Under the pieces are notes generated by a model. It was not told the DNA's origin. It searched no databases and saw nothing but the letters and a program-made list of their open reading frames with translations. Below are positions 10,098 to 18,967 of a DNA stretch of 64,000 bases, piece by piece; position 1 is the first letter of the stretch, and every line of letters begins with the position of its first letter. A program made the position numbers and the translations under genes. The stretch comes from Gaeumannomyces sp. JS-464 (lineage: Eukaryota; Ascomycota; Sordariomycetes; Magnaporthales; Magnaporthaceae), in contig NGZR01000008.1 in NCBI GenBank assembly GCA_002197995.1, forward strand, positions 1,240,001-1,304,000. The letters run 5' to 3'.

Positions 10098-10469
10098 ATG
10101 CCAGAATCTCAATATCCCGACGCCACATCAACAAATACGTTCTCTGGAGCCCGAATTCACGTTACAGCCGAACCTGGCTGCGAATTCCCTATCGACGATA
10201 TTGTGGGCATACGATTACAAAACGGGAAAACGCAATATAAAGTACAATGGGGAGACAGCTGGGTACCTGCCGACTTCCAGAATGATAAGAAGGGCGATGG
10301 ATTCGAAGGGGTTATTATTGAGGAACGAACCAGTGAAAACGGGAAAAAAGAAGTGAAAATCAGGTGGAGTGATACCTGGGAACCTGATGAGAACCTTGAA
10401 AAGTGTCAGGAACTCGTACATGCCTACCACGGAAGGAAGGGGTGGAAGGTTAAAACTAATCGTCTTTAG
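10098..10469 (+). CDS. Small protein with two chromodomain-like modules, 123 aa
   Basis: An uninterrupted ATG-to-TAG frame with CACC before the ATG and a TATA box 71 bases upstream. Two related modules are visible. Residues 30-61 have the form IDDIVGIRLQNGKTQYKVQWG, then WVPADF. Residues 71-110 have VIIEERTSENGKKEVKIRW followed by TWEPDENL and a C-terminal helix. The second follows the chromodomain pattern (aromatic strand, W, TWEP-ENL, helix) closely; the first is more diverged. Chromodomains bind methylated histone tails or nucleic acid. There is no other domain, no transposase or integrase fused to it, and no signal peptide. A chromatin-binding or chromatin-competing role is an inference from the fold. 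Confidence 0.7.
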   Translation: MPESQYPDATSTNTFSGARIHVTAEPGCEFPIDDIVGIRLQNGKTQYKVQWGDSWVPADFQNDKKGDGFEGVIIEERTSENGKKEVKIRWSDTWEPDENLEKCQELVHAYHGRKGWKVKTNRL

Positions 10470-11055
10470 CGGCATCGGCGGTGTTGTGAAAACCTGCACT
10501 TTAGATGTATTTAGGTGCCCGAAAGTGGGTGCTTTGACTTGTTGAAGTAGGTTGAGCCATAGCTCAAGATTCCTTGCATTGCTTGTCTTCCATACCTCTG
10601 TGTGACGTGGGAGAGGGGCAGGTCTTATATACATAAAGGACAGCCTAGTGTGGTTCATGCTCCAGTCACTGGCCGGGCCATGTGACATTTGTCATCTCAA
10701 CATGACTTAACTGGTGTCAAGGGGCAGAAAGTATTGCTACACTCTAGAAGATTCTACGGTGACGGTGGAACCATATTGCAACTGTGTGGAGGATGTTGAA
10801 ACATATCCTCTAGAAGGTTCTATCATCCTATAACTCTATGTATATTAGAACACTCTCCTCTCCTGTCACTCGCCTAGATCTAGGAGGAGGGGGGCAGTCT
10901 TCTACAAGAATGAGGAAGCATCATAAAAGTCATTGATAACTGGTGCCTCCACAATACACCACTTGAACCAAACATAGCACTAAGTCAAAGCACCCCCTAT
11001 TGGCCACTGACCTGAGTGAGCCACGGGCTTAACCCATGCGCCCGGACCTACCCCC
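10470..11055. other. Repeat-derived stretch without a gene
   Basis: About 10713-10775 is repeated, inverted, at bases 1-59. The AGTCAAAGCACCCCCT motif at 10983 follows TA, as at 3925, and may be a Fot1-type transposon end. No gene is supported. Confidence 0.35.
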
Positions 11056-11692
11056 TGTTATGGCGTGGCGCCCCTCGCAGGCTTCCACTCTGTCACGGCA
11101 CGTAGGAGCTGGGCAAATAGAGGGAGCAGAAAGATGATATCCAGGGTACAGTCGGGCCCTGCAGGGCCAGGCGGGCAGAGATGCTGATATCCCTGTGTCC
11201 TGGGCCCACCAAGGTGGGACCCGCAGGCCCCCATTCCTCCATCTGTGATCTGAGGCCCTACTGGCCGTGACACACTCCGTTGAGGCCAGAGCACGGGCAG
11301 TCACGTGACGACCGTTGGCCCGTTCGCCCAACTGCCCACAGAAAACCCTGTCAAGTCAGTCCGGTGCATCGCACCGACTTCTAGCTTCCTCCCTCAGCTT
11401 TAGATAGCCTCGAGTCTAGGGTATATTGAGTCAGAAGATTCTACCGACTGTCAGAAGGTTCTACGCATTTCCATGATCCTTCAGAACGATTCTTGGAATA
11501 ACTTCTACAACCTTCGACGGGTTACATCTCTGTGGGGCATCTCCGCTCTAGAGGTCTATAAAAGACCGTCCATTCACTCTGTCGATAAACAGAGGAGAGA
11601 TCCTCAAGGCTTTTCAATCCGCTCATTCAAATAGTTCCCTTCCCTTTCTGACATATTGTAGCCAGTCTCTTTTCCCAACGACAATCGTGACA
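11056..11692 (+). repeat. Long family B solo LTR (B7), 637 bp, with TATA box
   Basis: Starts TGTTATGGCGTGGCG and ends CAATCGTGACA, flanked by CCCCC at 11051-11055 and 11693-11697 (a low-complexity duplication, so weaker evidence). TATAAAAG lies near 11567, about 120 bases before the end, as in an LTR with U3, R and U5. This is the largest member and suggests the 138-172 bp members are shortened LTRs. Confidence 0.75.
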
Positions 11693-11759
11693 CCCCCGCC
11701 ATTACTTTCTCCGTCATTTCCGCAATCCTAGGCCGTTCTCCTTCGTTTTTTCTGCATTG

Positions 11760-11906
11760 TGTTGGAGGTGTTGGGCGGCCGTAGGGCCGCCTGCAAAAGA
11801 GGGAAATAGCTTTTTATTGTCTGTGTTCTTAGAGAGAGGTGACAATCCGGTGGGTGACGCTCTCGTGGGTGAAGTAGGGCACCGGCGCACGGGCCAACTC
11901 CTTACA
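11760..11906 (-). repeat. Family C solo LTR-like element (C3), 147 bp
   Basis: Inverted copy: starts TGTTGGAGG and ends CCAACTCCTTACA, flanked by exact CATTG at 11755-11759 and 11907-11911. Confidence 0.85.
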
Positions 11907-11921
11907 CATTGCAATGCTGAT

Positions 11922-11990
11922 ATGCCAGGAAAGCCGTATACGGAAGAGGAAGTCGACCAGGCTATCGCCGCCGTCGTCAGAGCGCTTGGG
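11922..11990 (+). pseudogene. Possible N-terminal fragment of a pogo-type transposase
   Basis: An ATG is followed by YTEEEVDQAIAAVVRAL, which resembles the start of the Psq-type helix-turn-helix of fungal pogo transposases (compare 17755). The resemblance stops after about 22 codons. Weak support. Confidence 0.3.
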
Positions 11991-12471
11991 GGTCTGTCTG
12001 TATTGGGTGGCAGGAGGTTGTATTTAGGTAGGTCCCAGGCCGGAGGCCGGGCCTGGGAGAGAATTGCTATATACTGGAGCCTGGAGGGCCTGTGCACAGG
12101 CCCTAGCCACGTGACCCCCTGGGTGCCGTGACAGCCGTGCAGGCGGGGACCCGAGTTGTGGCGACTGCCCGCACCTACGGGGTACTGAGGTCAACCCTTG
12201 CAGGGACAAGAACCGTATCAACGGCTAGGCCCTGAGCAGGAGAAGGGCCTAGCGACTTGAGTGCTTCTCCAGGGCTCTCTAGGCCTCCTACCGATGCACG
12301 CAGAAGTCCGCTGTTTTGTGGAGGAGATCCTACGCCTCCGGGGCACCCCCCAGCCCCCTTGGGAAGCGCTGGATCAAGCGTTTTTTTCGTTGATGTGGAC
12401 AAAGGTGCATTTGTTTTTGGTATGTACGTGTTTATTCAATAAAATAGCCCTATTGACAAATACACACGGTG
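11991..12471. other. GC-rich non-coding stretch
   Basis: No supported gene. Open frames here look like composition effects. It includes the likely 3' flank of the minus-strand gene that follows. Confidence 0.3.
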
Positions 12472-13707
12472 CTACCAGCTGAGCGAGTTCTGTTGAGCTA
12501 AAGGTGCTGAAATATTTCGAGCCATAGGCTTGCGACTTTTATACTTTAAAGATAGCCAGAAAATACCAGATCCAATTAGTGCCGCAAATGAAACGGCCCC
12601 CACTGCAATCCCAGCGGCGCTTGCTCGCTGTGATGATGTTTGCTTATCGCTGTCATTATCCGGGTTGAATACAGTATCGGTAGCACTAGGCAACCTTTCC
12701 GTAGGAATCTGTCGGCCTGCCCCACCCAATGTTTTTGAATGGGCAAGGGTCAACCTTTCGAAACTATTACTAAACATTGTACCAGAGCTCGCGGTAAAAA
12801 TAGACAGCACATTTGTTCCCTTTTCACCCTCTGCCGTTTTAGCAAATGTACCACTCCTGGTCTCAGTGAAGGTAGTCTGAGTTTCGTCGGATGCAGAGAC
12901 GACTTGGAACATGGTTGAAACAGAATTGCTCAAAGCTGAAGATGTGGAAGGGATGTCGCTACTTTCGCTCCAGGGCACCAAGGATTGAAATGAAGCTGAT
13001 GCGGCTATTGATGCAAATAACGCCTGAACCATTTTTTCAGAACCACTTATACCAGAGGTTGAGGCGGCAAGCTTCATGACCCTGCTGCCTACATCCGGCA
13101 GTATATCTGGTATCTTGGACACATGATCACTCCGGTCATAAGCGGACGGATTTCCCATGGTAGGCTGTAGAAGTCCATCAGTTGCTACATTATTCATAGA
13201 TTCACTTCTTCCTGTTGAGTACAATGCCCCTGTTGACATAACCGTAGTCAAGGCATCAGAGGATGTAACTGGCAACGAAACTTTGGACGTTGATAGTGCC
13301 TCTGATACAAATGCTGAGTTTTCTGGTGGTATCGCCTGGCTTCCCCCATCTGGAAGATTCGACCAGGGCGGGCGTAAATCAACACTCGAACTCGCAGGGG
13401 TGACTAAATCTTGCCTGCTTGTAAAGCTGAGTGCAGCTGTTTTGTCTTGAATCTGCTCATCTTTTAGCAAAGGTGTGTTCGTTGAGGCAACTTGCGAAGC
13501 ACTAGATAAATGGTTTGAATGGCTTGGACTAGTCCTCCCTGTAGATATTGAGGCTATGTTGGCTTTATGAGTTGGCACATTGTTGTATGTCGTGTTTGAA
13601 TATTGCCGCTTCATATGTATCACGGAGCTTGGCCAGTTTCTACCTGCCACCCCAGCAAGTAAGAGGACCAAACACGGGGCTACTAACGTTCTGAGATTCC
13701 CCGGCAT
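12472..13707 (-). CDS. Ser/Thr-rich single-pass membrane protein, 411 aa
   Basis: A single uninterrupted exon from the ATG at 13707. Residues 1-22 are a clear signal peptide (basic start, then APCLVLLLAGVAG). Residues ~25-350 are rich in Ser, Thr, Ala and Pro with little predicted fold, as in heavily O-glycosylated mucin-like stalks. Residues ~364-385 (AAGIAVGAVSFAALIGSG and onward) form one membrane helix, followed by a short basic cytoplasmic tail beginning KYKSRKP. The layout (signal, mucin stalk, TM, short tail) fits a cell-surface adhesin or cell-wall-stress-sensor-like protein, but there is no WSC domain. No homologous domain is recognised. It appears intact. Confidence 0.75.
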   Translation of the reverse strand: MPGNLRTLVAPCLVLLLAGVAGRNWPSSVIHMKRQYSNTTYNNVPTHKANIASISTGRTSPSHSNHLSSASQVASTNTPLLKDEQIQDKTAALSFTSRQDLVTPASSSVDLRPPWSNLPDGGSQAIPPENSAFVSEALSTSKVSLPVTSSDALTTVMSTGALYSTGRSESMNNVATDGLLQPTMGNPSAYDRSDHVSKIPDILPDVGSRVMKLAASTSGISGSEKMVQALFASIAASASFQSLVPWSESSDIPSTSSALSNSVSTMFQVVSASDETQTTFTETRSGTFAKTAEGEKGTNVLSIFTASSGTMFSNSFERLTLAHSKTLGGAGRQIPTERLPSATDTVFNPDNDSDKQTSSQRASAAGIAVGAVSFAALIGSGIFWLSLKYKSRKPMARNISAPLAQQNSLSW

Positions 13708-15243
13708 GATTTTCTGTTTTCTTATTAGCAGTTGTTTGAACTGTGCTGTGTGGGAAGATGCAAGATGCTCAAGTTAGAGGAGCTAGCCGAGAATAACACT
13801 TTGGTTATACTGCACTCTGTAAGCGAAGTGAAATATCTTTCAAATTAACTCTATAGAACTCGATCAATTTTGTGGAAGCCAGTTCCCCCGAAATCGCACT
13901 TACAGCTGTTTTCATCATCATTACTTCCCTTTGTTAGCTCATCTCGGGCATTGGATCTACCTCAACTCATGCAGGGGCAAGCCAAACTTTAAAGCTCGTA
14001 TAGACACAGAGGCAGGGAGCTGAGGCAAGTTCCTTACAGCTATATTGATATTTTTCCGCCGAATGTTGATTAGTGCGGGGAAATAGATCCATAAAACATA
14101 CCTTCTGCGAGCTTGTTCGCATGGCCTGCAAAATCATCCTAGAATGGACGTTCGTAAATTCGAAAGACATGACGTGGGTGTGACTTCGTGTCTGTGGCTT
14201 TGTACGAAATGGCGTATGCGAAGCCAGGAGATGCCCGATGAAGTGGGTAACACTTAATTAGGTGGCTGCGGCTAGCGAAGGAGGGGTGAGCGGTAAGATC
14301 CTTAAAGCATGTTGCTTGCAATGTGAGCCATACGCGCTGAACCCTGTCAGGGAGTACTGCTTCCTCCATTTCTGGACTCCTCCAAATGTGTTTGGAATCG
14401 ATACAAAATAGACTATTGTTACGGCCAGACTAATGAAGGCAGGAGGGCCTTACATTGGCGCTATAAACGACGATTTTACACATAACAGAAGGGAAAGGAA
14501 AAGGGCGCGGCACGAGCCTGAAGCTGCCGTGAGTCCCCTTTGTGGCTTGTACGCTTGCGCCTGCGCCTCAGTTGTGGTGGTGCCACTGGACGTCTGGCTC
14601 GTGGCGGAACTGTCACACCTACTCACAGCGCAAATTTTGGACCCATAGGAACAGCTGTAAGCCATTTCACAAATTAGAGCCAGAAGCAGCTGCTTTTCAA
14701 CCTGACTTCGGCTACATCCGTTTTGCCAACTGTATCTAAACGTAGTCCCGGGCGTAATGTTAGGTGTAGTCGCAGGACTGTTATTCACAAGACTTTTGGT
14801 GCAGTTGGTTGAGCGGCTGTTGATATGTGAGACAAGACCCACATATACTTATGGCTCATAAACTTTATATAGGCTCATCAAAGGCTGTAGCATCCGTCGA
14901 ATCAGGTTAATGCCTCTTTACTCAAGTTTAAAACTGTCAATCGACAAACCTTTGCTCGGACCATCTTTTTGCATAGAGGCTCTCCGTTGCAGGATATTGA
15001 CAAAGTCTTAAAAGGCGGGACAATGTGGAAGAAAAAAACATCTCAAACGAAAGATCTTTTACAGAGATGGAAACAGTGGTAAACAAGTCCACAACGCAAG
15101 TGCTTACAACTCTGCAAAAAGTGGAGATACATAGACACTTTGTATGCTTTATTCGAGTGAGAACTGTGAGGAAAGAAATGGAAGGATCCTATGGCTTTAG
15201 CTGAACGCAAACCTCGATTCTCTTATCTCCGGTACCTTGGAAG
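13708..15243. other. Intergenic stretch without a supported gene
   Basis: Short frames on both strands lack start context, introns or recognisable domains. It includes the upstream region of the membrane-protein gene. No repeat family of this window was found here. Confidence 0.3.
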
Positions 15244-15399
15244 TGTGATGGCGCGGCGTGCCTTGTTGGGCAGACGCAGCCATGTCTCGTTTGAACCACG
15301 GTACTAAGCCCAACGTAGGATACAAGTTGATAACTTGTATCTTCTCGTCCTTTTGGCCTAGTGTGATTGGGCTTCGCTAGATATGCCAGAGCCGTGACA
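15244..15399 (+). repeat. Family A solo LTR-like element (A1), 156 bp
   Basis: Starts TGTGATGGCGCGGCG and ends GAGCCGTGACA, flanked by exact GGAAG at 15239-15243 and 15400-15404. The core contains an ATACAAGTTGATAACTTGTAT inverted repeat. Confidence 0.88.
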
Positions 15400-15612
15400 G
15401 GAAGCAGGAATCTCCCAACAAGGCCCAGTGGTTTAACTTGCACAATGCAATACATGCAACAGTCTTTACCACTGTATAGCCGTTATTCGGTCACTTTAAA
15501 TCGCCAAATAGCACTGTTGATTACGGGTAGATAGTACTCCTATTCATTCCTCAGCCCGAACGACTTTTAAGGGTTTGTGGCAAAAATGGTTCAGAAACCA
15601 TATACTATAATA

Positions 15613-15843
15613 TCATGGTCTAATCTCATTTCCAAATGTGTCATAATCAAGCGCATTTTCACATGGAAATCTAAAATTACCTGGACCATTTTCCAATAAC
15701 AGGTGATATCGAAGCACCGCTTTAACGACACAGCTATCGACTAGTTTCTGTGCTATACTGCCAACCCACATCGATAATTTATTTCGGAACGTATCCTGAA
15801 AAAAGGACTCGTGTCCTACACAGCTATATAATACATCAGCCAT
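15613..15843 (-). CDS. Small hypothetical protein, 76 aa
   Basis: A frame from the ATG at 15843 to a stop at 15613. It is helical and hydrophobic in the middle (SMWVGSIAQKL), with no domain recognised. It diverges from the plus-strand coiled-coil frame starting at 15845, with a single base between the two ATGs. Either frame could be spurious. Confidence 0.25.
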   Translation of the reverse strand: MADVLYSCVGHESFFQDTFRNKLSMWVGSIAQKLVDSCVVKAVLRYHLLLENGPGNFRFPCENALDYDTFGNEIRP

Positions 15844-15844
15844 T

Positions 15845-16209
15845 ATGCATGAAGTTGACGAACTTATGAAACTACAAGGCTTTGTGATAAGCTGCAAGCA
15901 AACATATTGCGAGTTCAAACCGACAACCTTCACCTTGAAGAGTTGTCATCCAATCGGTTGGAGGAACTTGAAAATCAGTGCATGGCAAATGATGTATTGA
16001 CCGAAAACTTAAATCAACATAAAGATGCACTAATAGAAACAACTCAGTCTTTACATGATATTCGCCAGAAGCTAGAATTAGCACTAGGTCAGGATAGTAA
16101 AAAGGACCAGATAATACTGATGCTGTGTATCGAGTTAGAAAATGTTAAAAAGTATCAAAAGCCCACCAGCACAGCTCGAAAGAGAAAGTTTACGGATTTC
16201 GAAAATTAA
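15845..16209 (+). pseudogene. Coiled-coil protein frame with a probable frameshift
   Basis: From about 15880 to the TAA at 16209 the frame encodes a Leu/Glu/Gln-rich heptad-like coiled coil (LHLEELSSNRLEELENQ) and a basic tail (ARKRKF) that could be a nuclear signal. No ATG opens this frame upstream. The ATG at 15845 opens a neighbouring frame (MHEVDELMKLQ) that would join naturally if one base were removed near 15881. So this is either a frameshifted gene or the last exon of one. Family unknown. Confidence 0.4.
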
Positions 16210-16390
16210 TCACACCATAAAATTCAATTTATGTGGGAAGCTTCTAGCTGTTATTGCAACCGGCTAGTTCCTATGATACATACATTCAATGTGCGGAAAA
16301 GAAAGTAAAGAAAGATATACTATGTCGAGTTACGGGCCCCTTAGGGATTTTTCTCATAGGGCTCGTGGAATCTCCTAGAATTCATAACAA

Positions 16391-16795
16391 TTTTACAATC
16401 AGGGTGTTCTGCTCCTAAAGTAGGGTGCCTCAGGGGTGGACTGGACAGTAGCTCCGGTGAACACTTCAAGGTAGACTGGGTGCTAGAAGGTAACGGTCTG
16501 ATTGCTTGCCCCGAGGGTTACTTGGGACCTAACTTAGGTTGACTGATGCCGAAGGCTCAGGCAAGAACTATCTAAACCAAGGGGACTCCCCCCTTATATC
16601 CTCATTCCTTTGCCTATGATGCTGCCTGCTATGTCTGCTATGTCGCATAGCAGACATATCCCTCTGCTACCACGTGACTGTCTTTACCTTGCTATGTCTG
16701 CTATGTCACATAGCAGACATATCACCTGTTGTCATGTGGCTTGTCACGTGACCCGTAAGGAGTGGTAAGCGACGCCTCCAGGCCGCCTCGTCACA
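16391..16795 (+). repeat. Family W repeat, copy 2, with paired palindromes
   Basis: Matches 6902-7520 (TACAATCAGG start, AACTTAGGTTGACTGATGCC) but lacks the family-B insertion found there. It ends near GCCTCGTCACA. Two identical 29-bp hairpins lie at 16630-16658 and 16693-16721. No 5-base duplication was found. Confidence 0.55.
16630..16721. repeat. Two copies of a 13-bp-stem palindrome
   Basis: TATGTCTGCTATG, a 3-base loop and CATAGCAGACATA occur at 16630-16658 and again at 16693-16721, 63 bases apart. Loops are TCG and TCA. The stems are perfect in both copies. Confidence 0.85.
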
Positions 16796-17132
16796 GTGGC
16801 TTTGCCTGTCGGCCCCCTTCCTTTCTGTCTGGTCGTAACAAAGAAGTATAGTCGGTCATGTAACAGAGGCTTCCAGAAGGCTCTAGAGAGGGCACAGCCC
16901 GTTACAGAAGGGAGCTCAGGGCCATCTCGGGTAGGGCTGCCGTCAACACCGAGGCGGCTCAGCTGTTCATTGTGCTGCCGCGGAGGCCAAAGATGTCGGC
17001 CCCCGTTTCTGTCACCTAGATCAGCTAGGAAAATCTTATTTTCGCGTATTTTGTAAGGTGGTGACTGAGTTGTCCTTGCAGGTTCTTCCTTGCGAGTACC
17101 TTCTCCAATCCTCAGCATGGAGTGGACCCTGG

Positions 17133-17462
17133 TGTCAGCCTAAAAATGGATTGGAGGTTACATCCCAAAGGATCACGCCCCAGTGGCAAAAGGATAGGCT
17201 CCAGTGTGGCAAAGGTTCTATTATTACCACCTCAGGACTGGGACAGAGTTTGGACACCCTGTACGGATAAGAATAGCAACAAAGACACAAGCAGGGTTAT
17301 ACACTGGTCAGAGTCCTTGAAAGGATCACCAGAGGAGCTACATAAGAAAGGGAGCTTGCCCCAAGAGAGGGACAAGGAAGCGACAGAACAAAGCGACAGA
17401 GCCTCAACAAGATCAAGAACCACATCACAAACAATCCCTCTTTGGTGCTAAAAAGTCTGAAA
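17133..17462 (+). repeat. Family X solo LTR-like element (X3), 330 bp
   Basis: Starts TGTCAGCCTAAAAA and ends AAGTCTGAAA (a changed CTGACA), flanked by exact CCTGG at 17128-17132 and 17463-17467. Confidence 0.82.
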
Positions 17463-17501
17463 CCTGGTCCTGAACTTACCAAACTCGGCTGCAGGGTGTG
17501 C

Positions 17502-17576
17502 ATAGCATTGATTACTTTACCGAAGCAGTTGCTAGCGGCTGTCTCGCCTGCACTGGCGGCACAGCAACCGTATAAG
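17502..17576. repeat. 75-bp duplicated segment (first copy)
   Basis: Matches 18893-18967 (shared GGCTGTCTCGCCTGCACTGG). On the minus strand both copies keep a short open frame (CAASAGET). They may be remnants of a coding element, not identified. Confidence 0.5.
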
Positions 17577-17588
17577 TCAAGACCCCTA

Positions 17589-17665
17589 CTTCCCGCCACC
17601 CCTCTTCCCGCCACCCCCCTTCCCGCCACCCCCTCTTCCCGCCACCCCAATTCCCGACTCCCTAT
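17589..17665 (+). repeat. Minisatellite of TTCCCGCCACCCC units
   Basis: About five imperfect units of TTCCCGCCACCCC with C or CTC spacers, strongly pyrimidine-biased on the plus strand. Confidence 0.75.
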
Positions 17666-17754
17666 TTTCCACGCGTTAACTCCAACGCGTCATTTCTCAA
17701 CGCGAAATTGATCTTATGACTTCCTATTTGCTGCATTTTGATTGCCAGAAGCTA

Positions 17755-17868
17755 ATGAAGCAATATACGGAAACAGAAATCGCCGCCGCTATTGAAAGCG
17801 TACGTAGCGGCACGCCTATAAAGTCGACCGCGAAAGCATGGGCATCCCGAGACTACCCTCCGTGTTGA
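17755..17868 (+). pseudogene. N-terminal fragment of a pogo-type transposase
   Basis: From an ATG the frame reads YTETEIAAAIESVRSG, then IKSTAKAW, the Psq-type helix-turn-helix at the start of fungal pogo/Fot1 transposases. After AKAW a one-base shift would continue into WGIPR, the expected next motif, but the present frame stops at once. No DDE domain follows. Confidence 0.55.
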
Positions 17869-18020
17869 ACACGCTCACGGCGTTTTGATCATGTTTCTTT
17901 GTCACCCGACTGCCCTTAGGGGGCTGTGAGGATTGGCTAACAACGCAAGTTGCATAACCTTGCAAAGGATGAGTTGTCAGCCTAAAAAACGGCCTATGCG
18001 GAAGCCAAAAACAGCTCTGG

Positions 18021-18158
18021 TGTTACGGCGTGGCGTGCCCTGCGTGCAGCTTGCCTCACGAAGGGTATGAGCCTCCAATTGAGACAAAGTGCCAGCTTTG
18101 TCTTAGTCGACTTTTGGCCTAGGTGGGTGGAGGCTCCCTAGTGCCGAACTCCGTCACA
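18021..18158 (+). repeat. Family B solo LTR-like element (B2), 138 bp
   Basis: Starts TGTTACGGCGTGGCG and ends CCGTCACA, flanked by exact TCTGG at 18016-18020 and 18159-18163. A truncated family-X start (TCAGCCTAAAAA) lies just upstream at about 17967. Confidence 0.87.
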
Positions 18159-18238
18159 TCTGGTGGAAGCTAAAACCTGCCTTAGTGTCAGCCTCACCAT
18201 CTGTTACCTACTCTTTCCGTATATAAAAGAGCACTCTC

Positions 18239-18615
18239 TGTGATGGCGCGGCGTGCCTTGTTGGGCAGACGCAGCCATGTCCCGTTTGCATCAAGGTACT
18301 AAGCCCAACGTGGGATACAAGTTGGTAACTTGTATCTTCTCGTCCTTTTGGCCTAGTGGGACTGGACTTAGCTAGATATGCCAGAGCTGTCAGACTTTTT
18401 AGCACCAAAAGATTGGTTGTTCTTCCTCTTCTTTCTTCTCCAATACAATGGATGGAGAGTGTCACGGCTCTGGCATATCTAGCTAAGCCCAGTCCCACTA
18501 GGCGAAAAGGACGAGAAGATACAAGTTAACAACTTGTATCCTACGTTGGGCTTAGTACCTTGGTGCAAACGAGACATGGCTGCGTCTGCCCAACAAGGCA
18601 CGCCGCGCCATCACA
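18239..18615. repeat. Two family A elements in inverted orientation around a family X end
   Basis: A plus-oriented copy starts at 18239 and loses its last bases near 18384. A reversed full copy lies at 18460-18615. Between them, 18386-18459 begins like the inverted 3' end of family X (TGTCAGACTTTTTAGCACC). The base flank before the first copy is CTCTC, and GAGAG, its complement, lies just before the second. This is the arrangement expected if an inversion between two copies separated one CTCTC duplication. Confidence 0.65.
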
Positions 18616-18622
18616 TTATACC

Positions 18623-18891
18623 TGTCACGATTGTCGTTGGGAAAAGAGACTGGCTACAATATACCCTAGCCTTGAGGCTATCACGGAACGCAGGCACCAA
18701 AGAGACATGGCTTGAATATAATGCCTTGGTTGATCTGGCGATCCAAAGATAATGTACAAAGTAGGGCTGGTGCATTGCACCCGATTGCGACGGATCCTCT
18801 TTGTGAGAGGGCCGGCCACGCACGGTCCACAGTGTTGGTCACGTGATTGCAAATGGAGGTCAGGCCCTTGCAGGGCCGCCGCTCCATAACA
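18623..18891 (-). repeat. Inverted long family B LTR relative
   Basis: Starts TGTCACGATTGTCGTTGGG, matching the inverted 3' end of the 637-bp element at 11056, and ends GCCGCTCCATAACA. Flanks (ATACC and GCATT) do not match. Confidence 0.5.
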
Positions 18892-18967
18892 GCATTCATT
18901 GATTACTTCACCGCAGCAGGTGCTAACGGCTGTCTCGCCTGCACTGGCGGCACAGCCACCGTGTAGA

